The notes under the pieces: generated by a model
What the model was told of the DNA's origin: nothing
What the model saw: the letters and a program-made list of their open reading frames with translations, nothing else
Database searches by the model: none
Made by a program: the position numbers and the translations under genes
Part shown: positions 1 to 5,201 of the stretch, in pieces
Layout: each line of letters opens with the position of its first letter
Numbering within the stretch: the stretch's first letter is position 1
Source: Nitratiruptor sp.
GTDB taxonomy: Bacteria > Campylobacterota > Campylobacteria > Campylobacterales > Nitratiruptoraceae
Assembly: GCA_015494595.1 (NCBI GenBank)
Contig: WGAX01000018.1
Coordinates: 1 to 6,879 of the forward strand
Direction of reading: 5' to 3'
Length of the DNA stretch: 6,879 nt

Positions 1-286
1 ACTCCATAAGCTCACTGAGGCTCAGCTTAATTGGAGGGGGCGTTTGGGGGATGAAGCTGGTGCGCCTTAGCACCTCTACCCTATTTTTTACAGGATCAAA
101 CCCCTCTACTCTCACTTCTCCACTATCTAGATGATAAAAACCAAGAATGGTGCGCACAAGTGTAGTTTTGCCTGCTCCATTTGGTCCCATCAAGGCAATC
201 TTATCACCTTTTGCAATAGTTAGGTTGATATGATCTAATACATTGGTATCCAAAAATCTCTTGGTAGCCTCTTTGATTACTATCAT
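1..286 (-). CDS. nosF: NosF, ABC transporter ATP-binding subunit (3' part missing at left edge)
   Basis: This is the cytoplasmic ATPase of the NosDFY system, which energises a step in the periplasmic maturation of the CuZ centre of N2O reductase. The first 95 residues are visible. They begin MIVIKEATKRF and contain a Walker A loop GPNGAGKTT (residues 34-42, with K40 and T41 as nucleotide-binding residues) and a Q-loop FIPQ (Q81). The signature motif, Walker B and switch histidine lie beyond the left edge, so completeness cannot be judged. The ATG at 284-286 overlaps the nosH stop by 4 nt (ATGA), and the Shine-Dalgarno sequence is weak, which suggests translational coupling to nosH. The ATPase family is certain from the sequence. 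The name NosF rests on the order nosD-G-C1-C2-H-F; nosY and nosL would be expected next, outside the window. Confidence 0.93.
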   Translation of the reverse strand, partial: MIVIKEATKRFLDTNVLDHINLTIAKGDKIALMGPNGAGKTTLVRTILGFYHLDSGEVRVEGFDPVKNRVEVLRRTSFIPQTPPPIKLSLSELME

Positions 287-1194
287 ACAAGATTCTTTAG
301 CCTAAACTCAAAGTTATACGCATCTTCATGGCATACATCAAAGCATCTTGCACACATTATACAATCACCATCTTTAACAAACTCTTTTGTGATGCCCTTT
401 TCTTTGCGCTCCTCATCATACTTGGATTTAAAGCGCTCAAGCACATGCTCTTCTGGACAGGCGATAAAGCAGGCTGCACAGTGATCGCATTTGTCCATAT
501 CCCACTGCACTTTCATCGGACTCACCCATCCAATGAAGCTGTAAGTTGTGCCTATGGGACAGACATATTTGCACCAACCTCTTCTTGAATAAAAAATCTC
601 AAAAGCCAGTATCACCAATACCCACACAATGGCCAGACTCCAGCCATAGACGATAAACCTACTCAAAATCCCCACAGGATTAATTACCTCAAAGACCATA
701 TACCCATCAATTGCAGCTGCTGCTAAAAAAATCACCCAAAAGATGTAGCGCACTCTTGGATTGAATTTGTGCTCTTTGATGAGATGTTTGCTCACAAGTT
801 TTTGGTGAAAATACTCCCCTATTTCACTCAGCAGCCCATAAGGACAGACCCAACCACAAAAGGCTTTTCCCCCTACCAAAAAGTAAAATCCAACAATGGT
901 AGAAACACCAATAATAATATTGGTATGCACATGGTGCTGGGCTGCCAAAATCTCTAAAGCCGCAAAGGGATCAATCAAGTGAAATCCAAGCAGCCTTGAG
1001 CCGGTAAGCGTACCCTCTAAAAACTGAATATCGATATGGTAAGAAAGGAAAAAAACTAAATTAATAACAATGATGCTAAGCCATCTCCAAAAGCGCCAAG
1101 TGGGGCGAATTTTTCCCTCTTTTGTTCTGTAATAAAGCGTGGAGAGAAGAGGCGCACCAATAATCTCCCGCACGCTCCAGTTATATTTGTCCAC
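283..1194 (-). CDS. nosH: NosH, NapH-like membrane iron-sulfur protein (quinol dehydrogenase component)
   Basis: NosH is a 303-residue polyferredoxin of the NapH family that, paired with NosG, is thought to oxidise menaquinol and feed electrons to the periplasmic Nos cytochromes. Four hydrophobic segments lie at about residues 39-58, 92-110, 150-171 and 185-203. The two CxxxCP motifs typical of NapH/NosR/CcoG relatives are C113-C117P (GWVCPYG) and C208-C212P (KYVCPIG). The C-terminal cytoplasmic domain carries two [4Fe-4S] motifs, C236/C239/C242/C246P and C278/C281/C284/C288; the last is followed by His rather than the usual Pro. The start is GTG at 1192-1194, chosen because a strong purine-rich ribosome site (GGGGGA) sits 4 nt upstream and the next in-frame ATG falls inside a membrane segment. 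Only 9 nt separate it from nosC2, and its end overlaps nosF by 4 nt. NapH itself is the alternative reading, but the nos context favours NosH. Confidence 0.93.
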   Translation of the reverse strand: MDKYNWSVREIIGAPLLSTLYYRTKEGKIRPTWRFWRWLSIIVINLVFFLSYHIDIQFLEGTLTGSRLLGFHLIDPFAALEILAAQHHVHTNIIIGVSTIVGFYFLVGGKAFCGWVCPYGLLSEIGEYFHQKLVSKHLIKEHKFNPRVRYIFWVIFLAAAAIDGYMVFEVINPVGILSRFIVYGWSLAIVWVLVILAFEIFYSRRGWCKYVCPIGTTYSFIGWVSPMKVQWDMDKCDHCAACFIACPEEHVLERFKSKYDEERKEKGITKEFVKDGDCIMCARCFDVCHEDAYNFEFRLKNLV

Positions 1195-1198
1195 GCTA

Positions 1199-1204
1199 TC
1201 CCCC
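1199..1204 (-). promoter_or_regulatory. Ribosome binding site fixing the GTG start of nosH
   Basis: On the minus strand the sequence reads TAG GGGGAT AGC GTG: the TAG is the nosC2 stop, and the G-run followed by A is a strong Shine-Dalgarno-like element. It lies 4 nt before the GTG, and no ATG is available near the start of the NosH reading frame, so this site decides the start. The nosH frame is the same as that of nosC2. Confidence 0.6.
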
Positions 1205-1692
1205 TATTGTGCGTTTTGTAGTTTTTGGGCAAATTGGGAAATCTCCTGCGCCAAAGATTCCAACTCTTTCTCATCCATCTGCTGCAACAGTCCATACATC
1301 ACATAGTTTTTGCGTTTACCGCTTTTGAAATCTTTAAGCGCTTGCAAGATATACTCTTTGCTTTTGCCTATAAGTTTTGGACCTATCACCCCTCCTCCAT
1401 TGATACCGTGACAAGAGGCACAGTTGCGTCTATAGAGTGGACTCACCTCAAAAGCGCTCATTCTGCCAGCTTTCTCTTTGAGGACTTTAAGCTTTCTCTC
1501 CTCTTCACTCTCTTTTGGCTTTTGCGGTTTTTGGGGCTGCACTTTTTTAGTTACAGGCACCTCCTGTTTGGACTTTGCAATAATCTCTTTAATCATCTGC
1601 AGTCTATGCACTTCACTATCAAGTCTTGCCATAAACAGAATTGCCCATATTGTGAGAGCTGCTGCAATAAGTGCTATAATATGTCGTATCAT
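1204..1692 (-). CDS. nosC2: NosC2, membrane-anchored monohaem cytochrome c
   Basis: This 162-residue periplasmic cytochrome c probably relays electrons from the NosGH quinol dehydrogenase towards NosZ. An N-terminal hydrophobic helix (about residues 4-22) ends in ARLDSEV without a clear signal peptidase site, so it most likely remains as a membrane anchor. A Lys/Pro/Glu-rich linker follows (about 40-75). The haem domain has CASCH (C91, C94, H95) and a probable axial Met at M132 within RKNYVM. Its second half closely matches NosC1 (shared pattern GVIGP.L.GK..EYI...L.DFKSGKRKN..M), so the two genes are neighbouring paralogues. The ATG overlaps the nosC1 stop by 4 nt (ATGA). The symbol follows the W. 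succinogenes cluster; the class c cytochrome call is certain, while the electron route is inference. Confidence 0.9.
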   Translation of the reverse strand: MIRHIIALIAAALTIWAILFMARLDSEVHRLQMIKEIIAKSKQEVPVTKKVQPQKPQKPKESEEERKLKVLKEKAGRMSAFEVSPLYRRNCASCHGINGGGVIGPKLIGKSKEYILQALKDFKSGKRKNYVMYGLLQQMDEKELESLAQEISQFAQKLQNAQ

Positions 1693-2243
1693 TTGCTATC
1701 CTTTAGAAGTTTTTGCACCTTTTTGTTAAAGGCTGCCACCTCATCGGCAATGGCTTTTAGCTTCTTGTCACTAAGCTGTCTTACAAGCTGCACCATCAAC
1801 ACATTTTTTCTCTTGCCACTTTTAAAATCTTGAAGCTGCTTATAGATATACTCCCCATCTTTGCCAAGCAGCGACGGACCAATCACACCATTGGCATAAT
1901 CGTCGTGACAGGCTGAGCAATAGATCAGAAAATCTTTGCTTAGCTTATTTGCAAGAAGAGAAATTTGCACCTTTTGGTAGTTGTTCAAAATATGTCTATA
2001 AGCCCCAAGCTTTGTATATCTTCCCTCATCCTCTGTTGCTTTTGGGGACTCTTTTTTCTCTTGATAGGAGTAGTAAAACTCCCCTTTGTCTACACTTTTA
2101 GCTTCTGCCTTTTGCTTCTTTACCACACCCTCTGTAATTTTAATCTTGGCTGGTGCCTCTGATTTAGTCTCCTCTTTGTGCTCTTTCTTTTCACATCCGC
2201 TTATAAGCAGCAAAGCTGCCACCATTACTACTAGCTTTTTCAT
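1689..2243 (-). CDS. nosC1: NosC1, monohaem cytochrome c lipoprotein
   Basis: This 184-residue monohaem cytochrome c is predicted to carry electrons between NosGH and NosZ. Its N-terminus, MKKLVVMVAALLLISGC, is a lipoprotein signal with lipobox ISGC, so the mature protein would be lipidated at C17 and tethered to a membrane. A charged Lys/Glu-rich spacer of about 60 residues follows. The haem domain contains CSACH (C109, C112, H113), the conserved GVIGPSLLGK segment and a probable axial methionine M150 in RKNVLM. The ATG overlaps the nosG stop by 4 nt, and the end overlaps nosC2 by 4 nt. It differs from its paralogue NosC2 mainly in how it is anchored: by lipid here, by a helix there. The exact partner order is not shown by the sequence. 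Confidence 0.9.
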   Translation of the reverse strand: MKKLVVMVAALLLISGCEKKEHKEETKSEAPAKIKITEGVVKKQKAEAKSVDKGEFYYSYQEKKESPKATEDEGRYTKLGAYRHILNNYQKVQISLLANKLSKDFLIYCSACHDDYANGVIGPSLLGKDGEYIYKQLQDFKSGKRKNVLMVQLVRQLSDKKLKAIADEVAAFNKKVQKLLKDSK

Positions 2244-3019
2244 ACTCTAGCCTTTTTATAAACTTCCTCATAACTTTTGTGAGGAACTATTTTGAGCACA
2301 TCAGTAGGACAAAGCTCCACACAGGCCCCACACCCTACACACTTTTCACGAATTTGAGGAATATAACCAGAGCCCTTTTTTACCATTCCAATAGCAAGCT
2401 CAGGCTCAGGATAAGGGCATAAATCGGCGCAAATAGTGCAGGACTTCCCCACATACTGCTCCACTTTTTTAAGCAGATCCACTTGGAGTTGACGCTTTTC
2501 GCTTGGATTTGGAAGCTCATAGACTCTTTTTTCTCTTTTCTCTTTTGGTGTTAGCACTGTAGTATGCTTATAGATAAGATCTTTTTCACTCTTTGGCACC
2601 GGCTTATTATGCAAAGCTAAGCAAGCATTCTCATTAGCAACGACTGCTACACCCATCTTCACTTTTCTTACATCATCTGCAATGCTATGATCTAGTGCCC
2701 CGCTTGGACACGCCAAAATACAAGGTAGTGCCTTACATAGATAACACCCTCTTTTATCTGGATCGATATAGGCTGTGCCAACACCTGCTTTGCCATTTAA
2801 ATCCTCTAATCTAATGGCATCATAAGGACACACCTGTAAACACTGCCCACACTTAATACAAAGCGCCAAGAATTGATGCTCTGGCATAGCCCCTGGTGGT
2901 CTTAGAGGCGTCTCTTCCCTCGCTAATAACGCTTCACCCCCTACAATTGCCCCAGCAGCTGCAAGACCTAGCACGCCAAGCCCTGCAATCTGCTTTAAAA
3001 AATCTCTTCTTTTTTTCAT
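2240..3019 (-). CDS. nosG: NosG, Tat-exported NapG-like ferredoxin with four [4Fe-4S] clusters
   Basis: This 259-residue periplasmic iron-sulfur protein is thought to work with NosH as a menaquinol dehydrogenase. The N-terminus has a twin-arginine signal (KKRRDFLK, R4-R5) followed by a hydrophobic stretch at about residues 11-33, which implies export in folded form. The cysteine motifs in order are C54/C57/C60/C64P, C92/C95/C100/C104P, C194/C197/C201P with C133 as the probable missing fourth ligand, and C227/C230/C233/C237P. In NapG the third cluster has its first Cys about 8 residues before the next; here the distance is 61, filled by a charged insert at about 138-192. The ATG overlaps the nosD stop by 4 nt with a good G-rich ribosome site (AGGGGG) inside the nosD end, and the TGA overlaps nosC1 by 4 nt. 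NapG is the alternative name; the nos neighbours decide. Confidence 0.92.
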   Translation of the reverse strand: MKKRRDFLKQIAGLGVLGLAAAGAIVGGEALLAREETPLRPPGAMPEHQFLALCIKCGQCLQVCPYDAIRLEDLNGKAGVGTAYIDPDKRGCYLCKALPCILACPSGALDHSIADDVRKVKMGVAVVANENACLALHNKPVPKSEKDLIYKHTTVLTPKEKREKRVYELPNPSEKRQLQVDLLKKVEQYVGKSCTICADLCPYPEPELAIGMVKKGSGYIPQIREKCVGCGACVELCPTDVLKIVPHKSYEEVYKKARV

Positions 3020-4233
3020 AACACCCCCTCTTCATACATCAACGGTCTGGGATCGCTTAGTAGCTTTATCGGCTCAGAGATTGGAGCCAATTTATATAAA
3101 AAGTTTAAAATACTAATCACAGGTGATCCATAAAAAAAGCGTACATTGGGATTGAGCAGCCAAAGCTTATCCGCATAGTAATAGAGTATATAAGGAATAT
3201 CTCCTATGCCATCACCATCTTTATCAATCCCTTGATAGTCATCCCAAAAATTTTCATACCATCTATTCTGTACTGCGTGAATACGACCCTGTCCTGAATC
3301 GTCATACACATTTTCCATATTGCCTTTAAAGATATTCCTAGTAATAATATTATCTACACTCAAAGAGTGAAAATGCATCCCTATTGCGTTATAGAGAATC
3401 TTATTGCCTATAATCTTATTGCTAGCTCCCGGCTCAAAGGGGCTCCGATCGATGTACATCCCTTTGGCACAATAAAGAATAGTATTGTTTTTTATGGTGA
3501 AGTTAGAGGCATCTTTAAGCCCTATGCCCATCCCTGTGGTGCCAAGGGAGCTCATTATAAGATTATCGCTGGCAATAGTATCTTTAGAATACATAAAGAA
3601 AATTCCCACACTATTGTGTTTATAAACATTGTGTCTAACGATATTTTTACCAGCATACATGAAATGGAGGCTATAGCGCCCATATTCGCCTCTGTTGCCC
3701 TCTATCAAGTTGCCGTGGCTATACCAGACCACAAAATCTCGGCTTTTGTAAAGATGATTGTTTTGCAAAATGTTATCGTTGCTATACCACAGCCTCACCC
3801 CATCACCTCTAATACCCAAAGCAAAGGGTTTGGAGGTGATGTAGTTATTTTTGATGGTGGAGTTTTTCACATTTTGCAAATCGATTCCAAAAAGGCAATC
3901 AATAATCCTACACCCCTCAATCCTCACAAAGGCTGCATTTTTCACAGCAACGCCAGCATTAATCTTTTCATGCTCTGAGCCGCTATTGCGAATGGTAAGG
4001 TTTTTAAGCGTCACATTGGAGCTGGTAATCGTAATGACTGTGCCTTTGCCCTGCGCATCAATAACGCTTCCGTGTCCTACAATCATCAAAGGTTTATTAA
4101 TATGAATAGAGCCTTTAAATACCCCTTTTGGCAGATCAAGTCTTGCTCCTGCTTTTGCCCTGTCAATTGCATCTTGCAATACATTGGCAAAGAGCATATC
4201 AACTATAAATAATAGCAGGAGCGTTGCTTTCAT
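3016..4233 (-). CDS. nosD: NosD, periplasmic beta-helix protein of NosZ maturation
   Basis: NosD is the periplasmic partner of the NosFY ABC transporter and is required to build the CuZ copper-sulfide centre of N2O reductase. The 405 residues begin with a Sec-type signal (MKATLLLLFIVDMLFA, probable cut near residue 16). From about residue 70 to 325 there are repeated CASH-type rungs of 22-27 residues with N.I..N patterns (for example STIKNNYI, NFTIKNNTI, NKIIGNKI), indicating a right-handed parallel beta-helix. The C-terminal part has the family hallmark W330-D-D-Y followed by DKDGDGIGD (337-345), a calcium-binding-like loop, and then the conserved LAPISEPIKLLSDPRP region. Length and both hallmarks fit full-length NosD. 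The start overlaps the nosB stop by 1 nt (TAATG). Copper hand-over from NosL is known for other species and is inferred here. Confidence 0.95.
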   Translation of the reverse strand: MKATLLLLFIVDMLFANVLQDAIDRAKAGARLDLPKGVFKGSIHINKPLMIVGHGSVIDAQGKGTVITITSSNVTLKNLTIRNSGSEHEKINAGVAVKNAAFVRIEGCRIIDCLFGIDLQNVKNSTIKNNYITSKPFALGIRGDGVRLWYSNDNILQNNHLYKSRDFVVWYSHGNLIEGNRGEYGRYSLHFMYAGKNIVRHNVYKHNSVGIFFMYSKDTIASDNLIMSSLGTTGMGIGLKDASNFTIKNNTILYCAKGMYIDRSPFEPGASNKIIGNKILYNAIGMHFHSLSVDNIITRNIFKGNMENVYDDSGQGRIHAVQNRWYENFWDDYQGIDKDGDGIGDIPYILYYYADKLWLLNPNVRFFYGSPVISILNFLYKLAPISEPIKLLSDPRPLMYEEGVL

Positions 4234-5021
4234 TATGCCGCTTTCTCTTTGAGATATTTGTTTTTGGAGATAATTGCCAAAAGTGTCAATACACTAATCG
4301 CAAGCAATAGCCAAAAACCAAGAGTCGGATAGGAGTGGGTAGTAAACTGCGCCACTTTACCATCTCCAAAGACTGTAGGCATAAAGGGCTTGATTTTGAA
4401 AGCTCCCCAATCGTGCATATTGTGCCCAAACCAATAGAGCCAATAGGCATAAAATCCTAAAAAAATGAGTGGCAGTGCTACAGCTATCCACATAATGTAG
4501 TTAAGCCATTTCCAATCATAGAGGATAAAGAGCACATACGCAAATGCCAACAGCACCAACACATAGGGCGCAATCATTCTAAGATATGGCGCACCCCTTT
4601 CCATCGGATCCATACCGATAAAGTGATTGATGGTATTCATCTCGTGCACATCACCACTAAATCCATCGAAGTGGTAGTACACAGGAATACCTTCTGGGAA
4701 AGCATCTTTTGGATAGTTCGGTGCCTCAAGTGAGACATACCAAATAGGCGCACTGGCTACACCAATCTCTGCATTATACTCAATCATCTTTTTTAAGATC
4801 GGATTTTTGTTTTTATCCAATGCTTCTGGCGGGGTATTGGGGCTTACATAGCGCCCTTTCATATAGTAATCCCACACTTTGTAAGAGATCGCTGGAATCT
4901 TATCCGCTTTACCCTGCTTTGCCAAGTAATTTACATCGTGAGTGAGAACTGCAGGAATAACAAACCAATAAAGCAAAATTGCCAAAGCAATCAATGCATA
5001 GATTTGGTACTTCTTCATCAT
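4233..5021 (-). CDS. nosB: NosB, four-helix membrane protein of clade II nos clusters, function unknown
   Basis: This 262-residue membrane protein occupies the position directly after nosZ that is called nosB in W. succinogenes and other clade II nos clusters. I know of no established biochemical role. Hydrophobic segments are at about residues 7-27, 149-168, 174-198 and 233-251. Between the first and second lies a soluble domain of about 120 residues, probably periplasmic. Potential metal or haem ligands cluster near the membrane: H118, H126, M128, H133, M137 and the H200-N-M-H203 loop. Two adjacent ATGs (5019-5021 and 5016-5018) could start it. The ribosome site AAGGA lies 3 nt from the first and 6 nt from the second, so a 261-residue product is equally likely. 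It begins the nosBDGC1C2HF transcription unit. The gene is clearly real; the name is by position and topology. Confidence 0.85.
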   Translation of the reverse strand: MMKKYQIYALIALAILLYWFVIPAVLTHDVNYLAKQGKADKIPAISYKVWDYYMKGRYVSPNTPPEALDKNKNPILKKMIEYNAEIGVASAPIWYVSLEAPNYPKDAFPEGIPVYYHFDGFSGDVHEMNTINHFIGMDPMERGAPYLRMIAPYVLVLLAFAYVLFILYDWKWLNYIMWIAVALPLIFLGFYAYWLYWFGHNMHDWGAFKIKPFMPTVFGDGKVAQFTTHSYPTLGFWLLLAISVLTLLAIISKNKYLKEKAA

Positions 5022-5024
5022 CTA

Positions 5025-5029
5025 TCCTT
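5025..5029 (-). promoter_or_regulatory. Ribosome binding site of nosB (two candidate starts)
   Basis: On the minus strand AAAAGGATAG precedes ATGATG. AAGGA is 3 nt from the first ATG, which is unusually close, and 6 nt from the second, which is nearer the normal distance. The second ATG (5016-5018) may therefore be the main start. Confidence 0.55.
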
Positions 5030-5045
5030 TTAGGTTATTGTTACA

Positions 5046-5088
5046 ATCATACAATATTTTTTGCCAATATGCGTATGACTTAGGTCAA
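5046..5088 (-). promoter_or_regulatory. Predicted CRP/FNR-family-dependent promoter of nosBDGC1C2HF
   Basis: The minus strand carries TTGAC-CTAA-GTCAT (5075-5088), a near-perfect palindrome of the CRP/FNR half-site type (TTGAY-N4-RTCAA). A -10-like hexamer TATGAT lies at 5046-5051. The palindrome centre (5081.5) is 33 bp from the -10 centre (5048.5), the layout of a class II activated promoter with the box near -41.5. No recognisable -35 hexamer occurs 16-18 bp upstream of the -10, as expected when an activator replaces it. The predicted transcript start is near 5039-5040, leaving a leader of about 18 nt that contains the ribosome site. A one-component CRP/FNR-type nitrogen-oxide or oxygen sensor (Nss or NnrR-like) is the likely regulator; the protein is not in this window. 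Confidence 0.55.
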
Positions 5089-5100
5089 CCATTACTAAAA

Positions 5101-5172
5101 ATTATCTTTATTATTTGATTATATTATCAAAATAGCAAGGTAATGGCTTTTAAATCAAATAATAAAGATAAT
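5101..5172. repeat. Perfect 20-bp AT-rich inverted repeat with a 32-nt loop
   Basis: Bases 5101-5120 (beginning ATTATCTTT) and 5153-5172 (ending AAAGATAAT) are exact reverse complements. They surround a 32-nt loop at 5121-5152. The repeat stops after one further mismatch on either side. It lies between the nosZ terminator and the nosB promoter, so any read-through RNA from nosZ would fold into a long A-U stem. Inside it, TTTGAT (5114-5119) and ATCAAA (5126-5131) form a smaller palindrome with a 6-nt spacer, 2 nt wider than an FNR box. The role is unknown: an operator pair, an RNA stabiliser or processing stem, or a decayed element are all possible. Confidence 0.85.
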
Positions 5173-5175
5173 AAT

Positions 5176-5198
5176 AAAAGAGGCACAAGGCCTCTTTT
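5176..5198 (-). terminator. Intrinsic terminator downstream of nosZ
   Basis: A perfect 9-bp stem (AAAAGAGGC at 5176-5184 with GCCTCTTTT at 5190-5198) encloses a 5-nt loop at 5185-5189. It begins 3 nt after the nosZ stop. In the nosZ direction the stem ends in TTTT and continues into the T-rich ATTATTATCTTT, as in a rho-independent terminator. Its A-run/T-run symmetry could also allow partial function in the opposite direction. Confidence 0.8.
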
Positions 5199-5201
5199 GG
5201 A

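Noticed and set aside
1225..1833. A 202-codon open frame on the plus strand antisense to nosC2 and nosC1
   Set aside because: It lies wholly opposite two genes with clear haem motifs and signal sequences. Its product is a Phe/Leu/Cys/Ser-rich string typical of the complement of Lys/Glu-rich coding DNA, with no recognisable domain.
2264..2286. A 7-bp hairpin (TTCCTCA/TGAGGAA, 9-nt loop) near the 3' end of nosG, considered as a terminator
   Set aside because: It is inside coding sequence, lacks a T-run, and the downstream gene overlaps nosG by 4 nt. It is probably a chance pairing.
283..3019. nosG and nosH as napG and napH of a nitrate reductase operon
   Set aside because: No napA, napB, napL or napD lies nearby, and both genes sit between nosD and nosF with two nos-type cytochromes.
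3367..3978. A 203-codon open frame on the plus strand antisense to nosD
   Set aside because: It is the complement of the repetitive beta-helix region of nosD, has no domain I recognise, and nosD is complete with its family hallmarks.
5083..5088. TTGACC on the minus strand as a sigma70 -35 box
   Set aside because: It is 31 nt from the TATGAT -10 and no -10-like hexamer lies 16-18 nt downstream of it. It is better read as half of the CRP/FNR-type palindrome.
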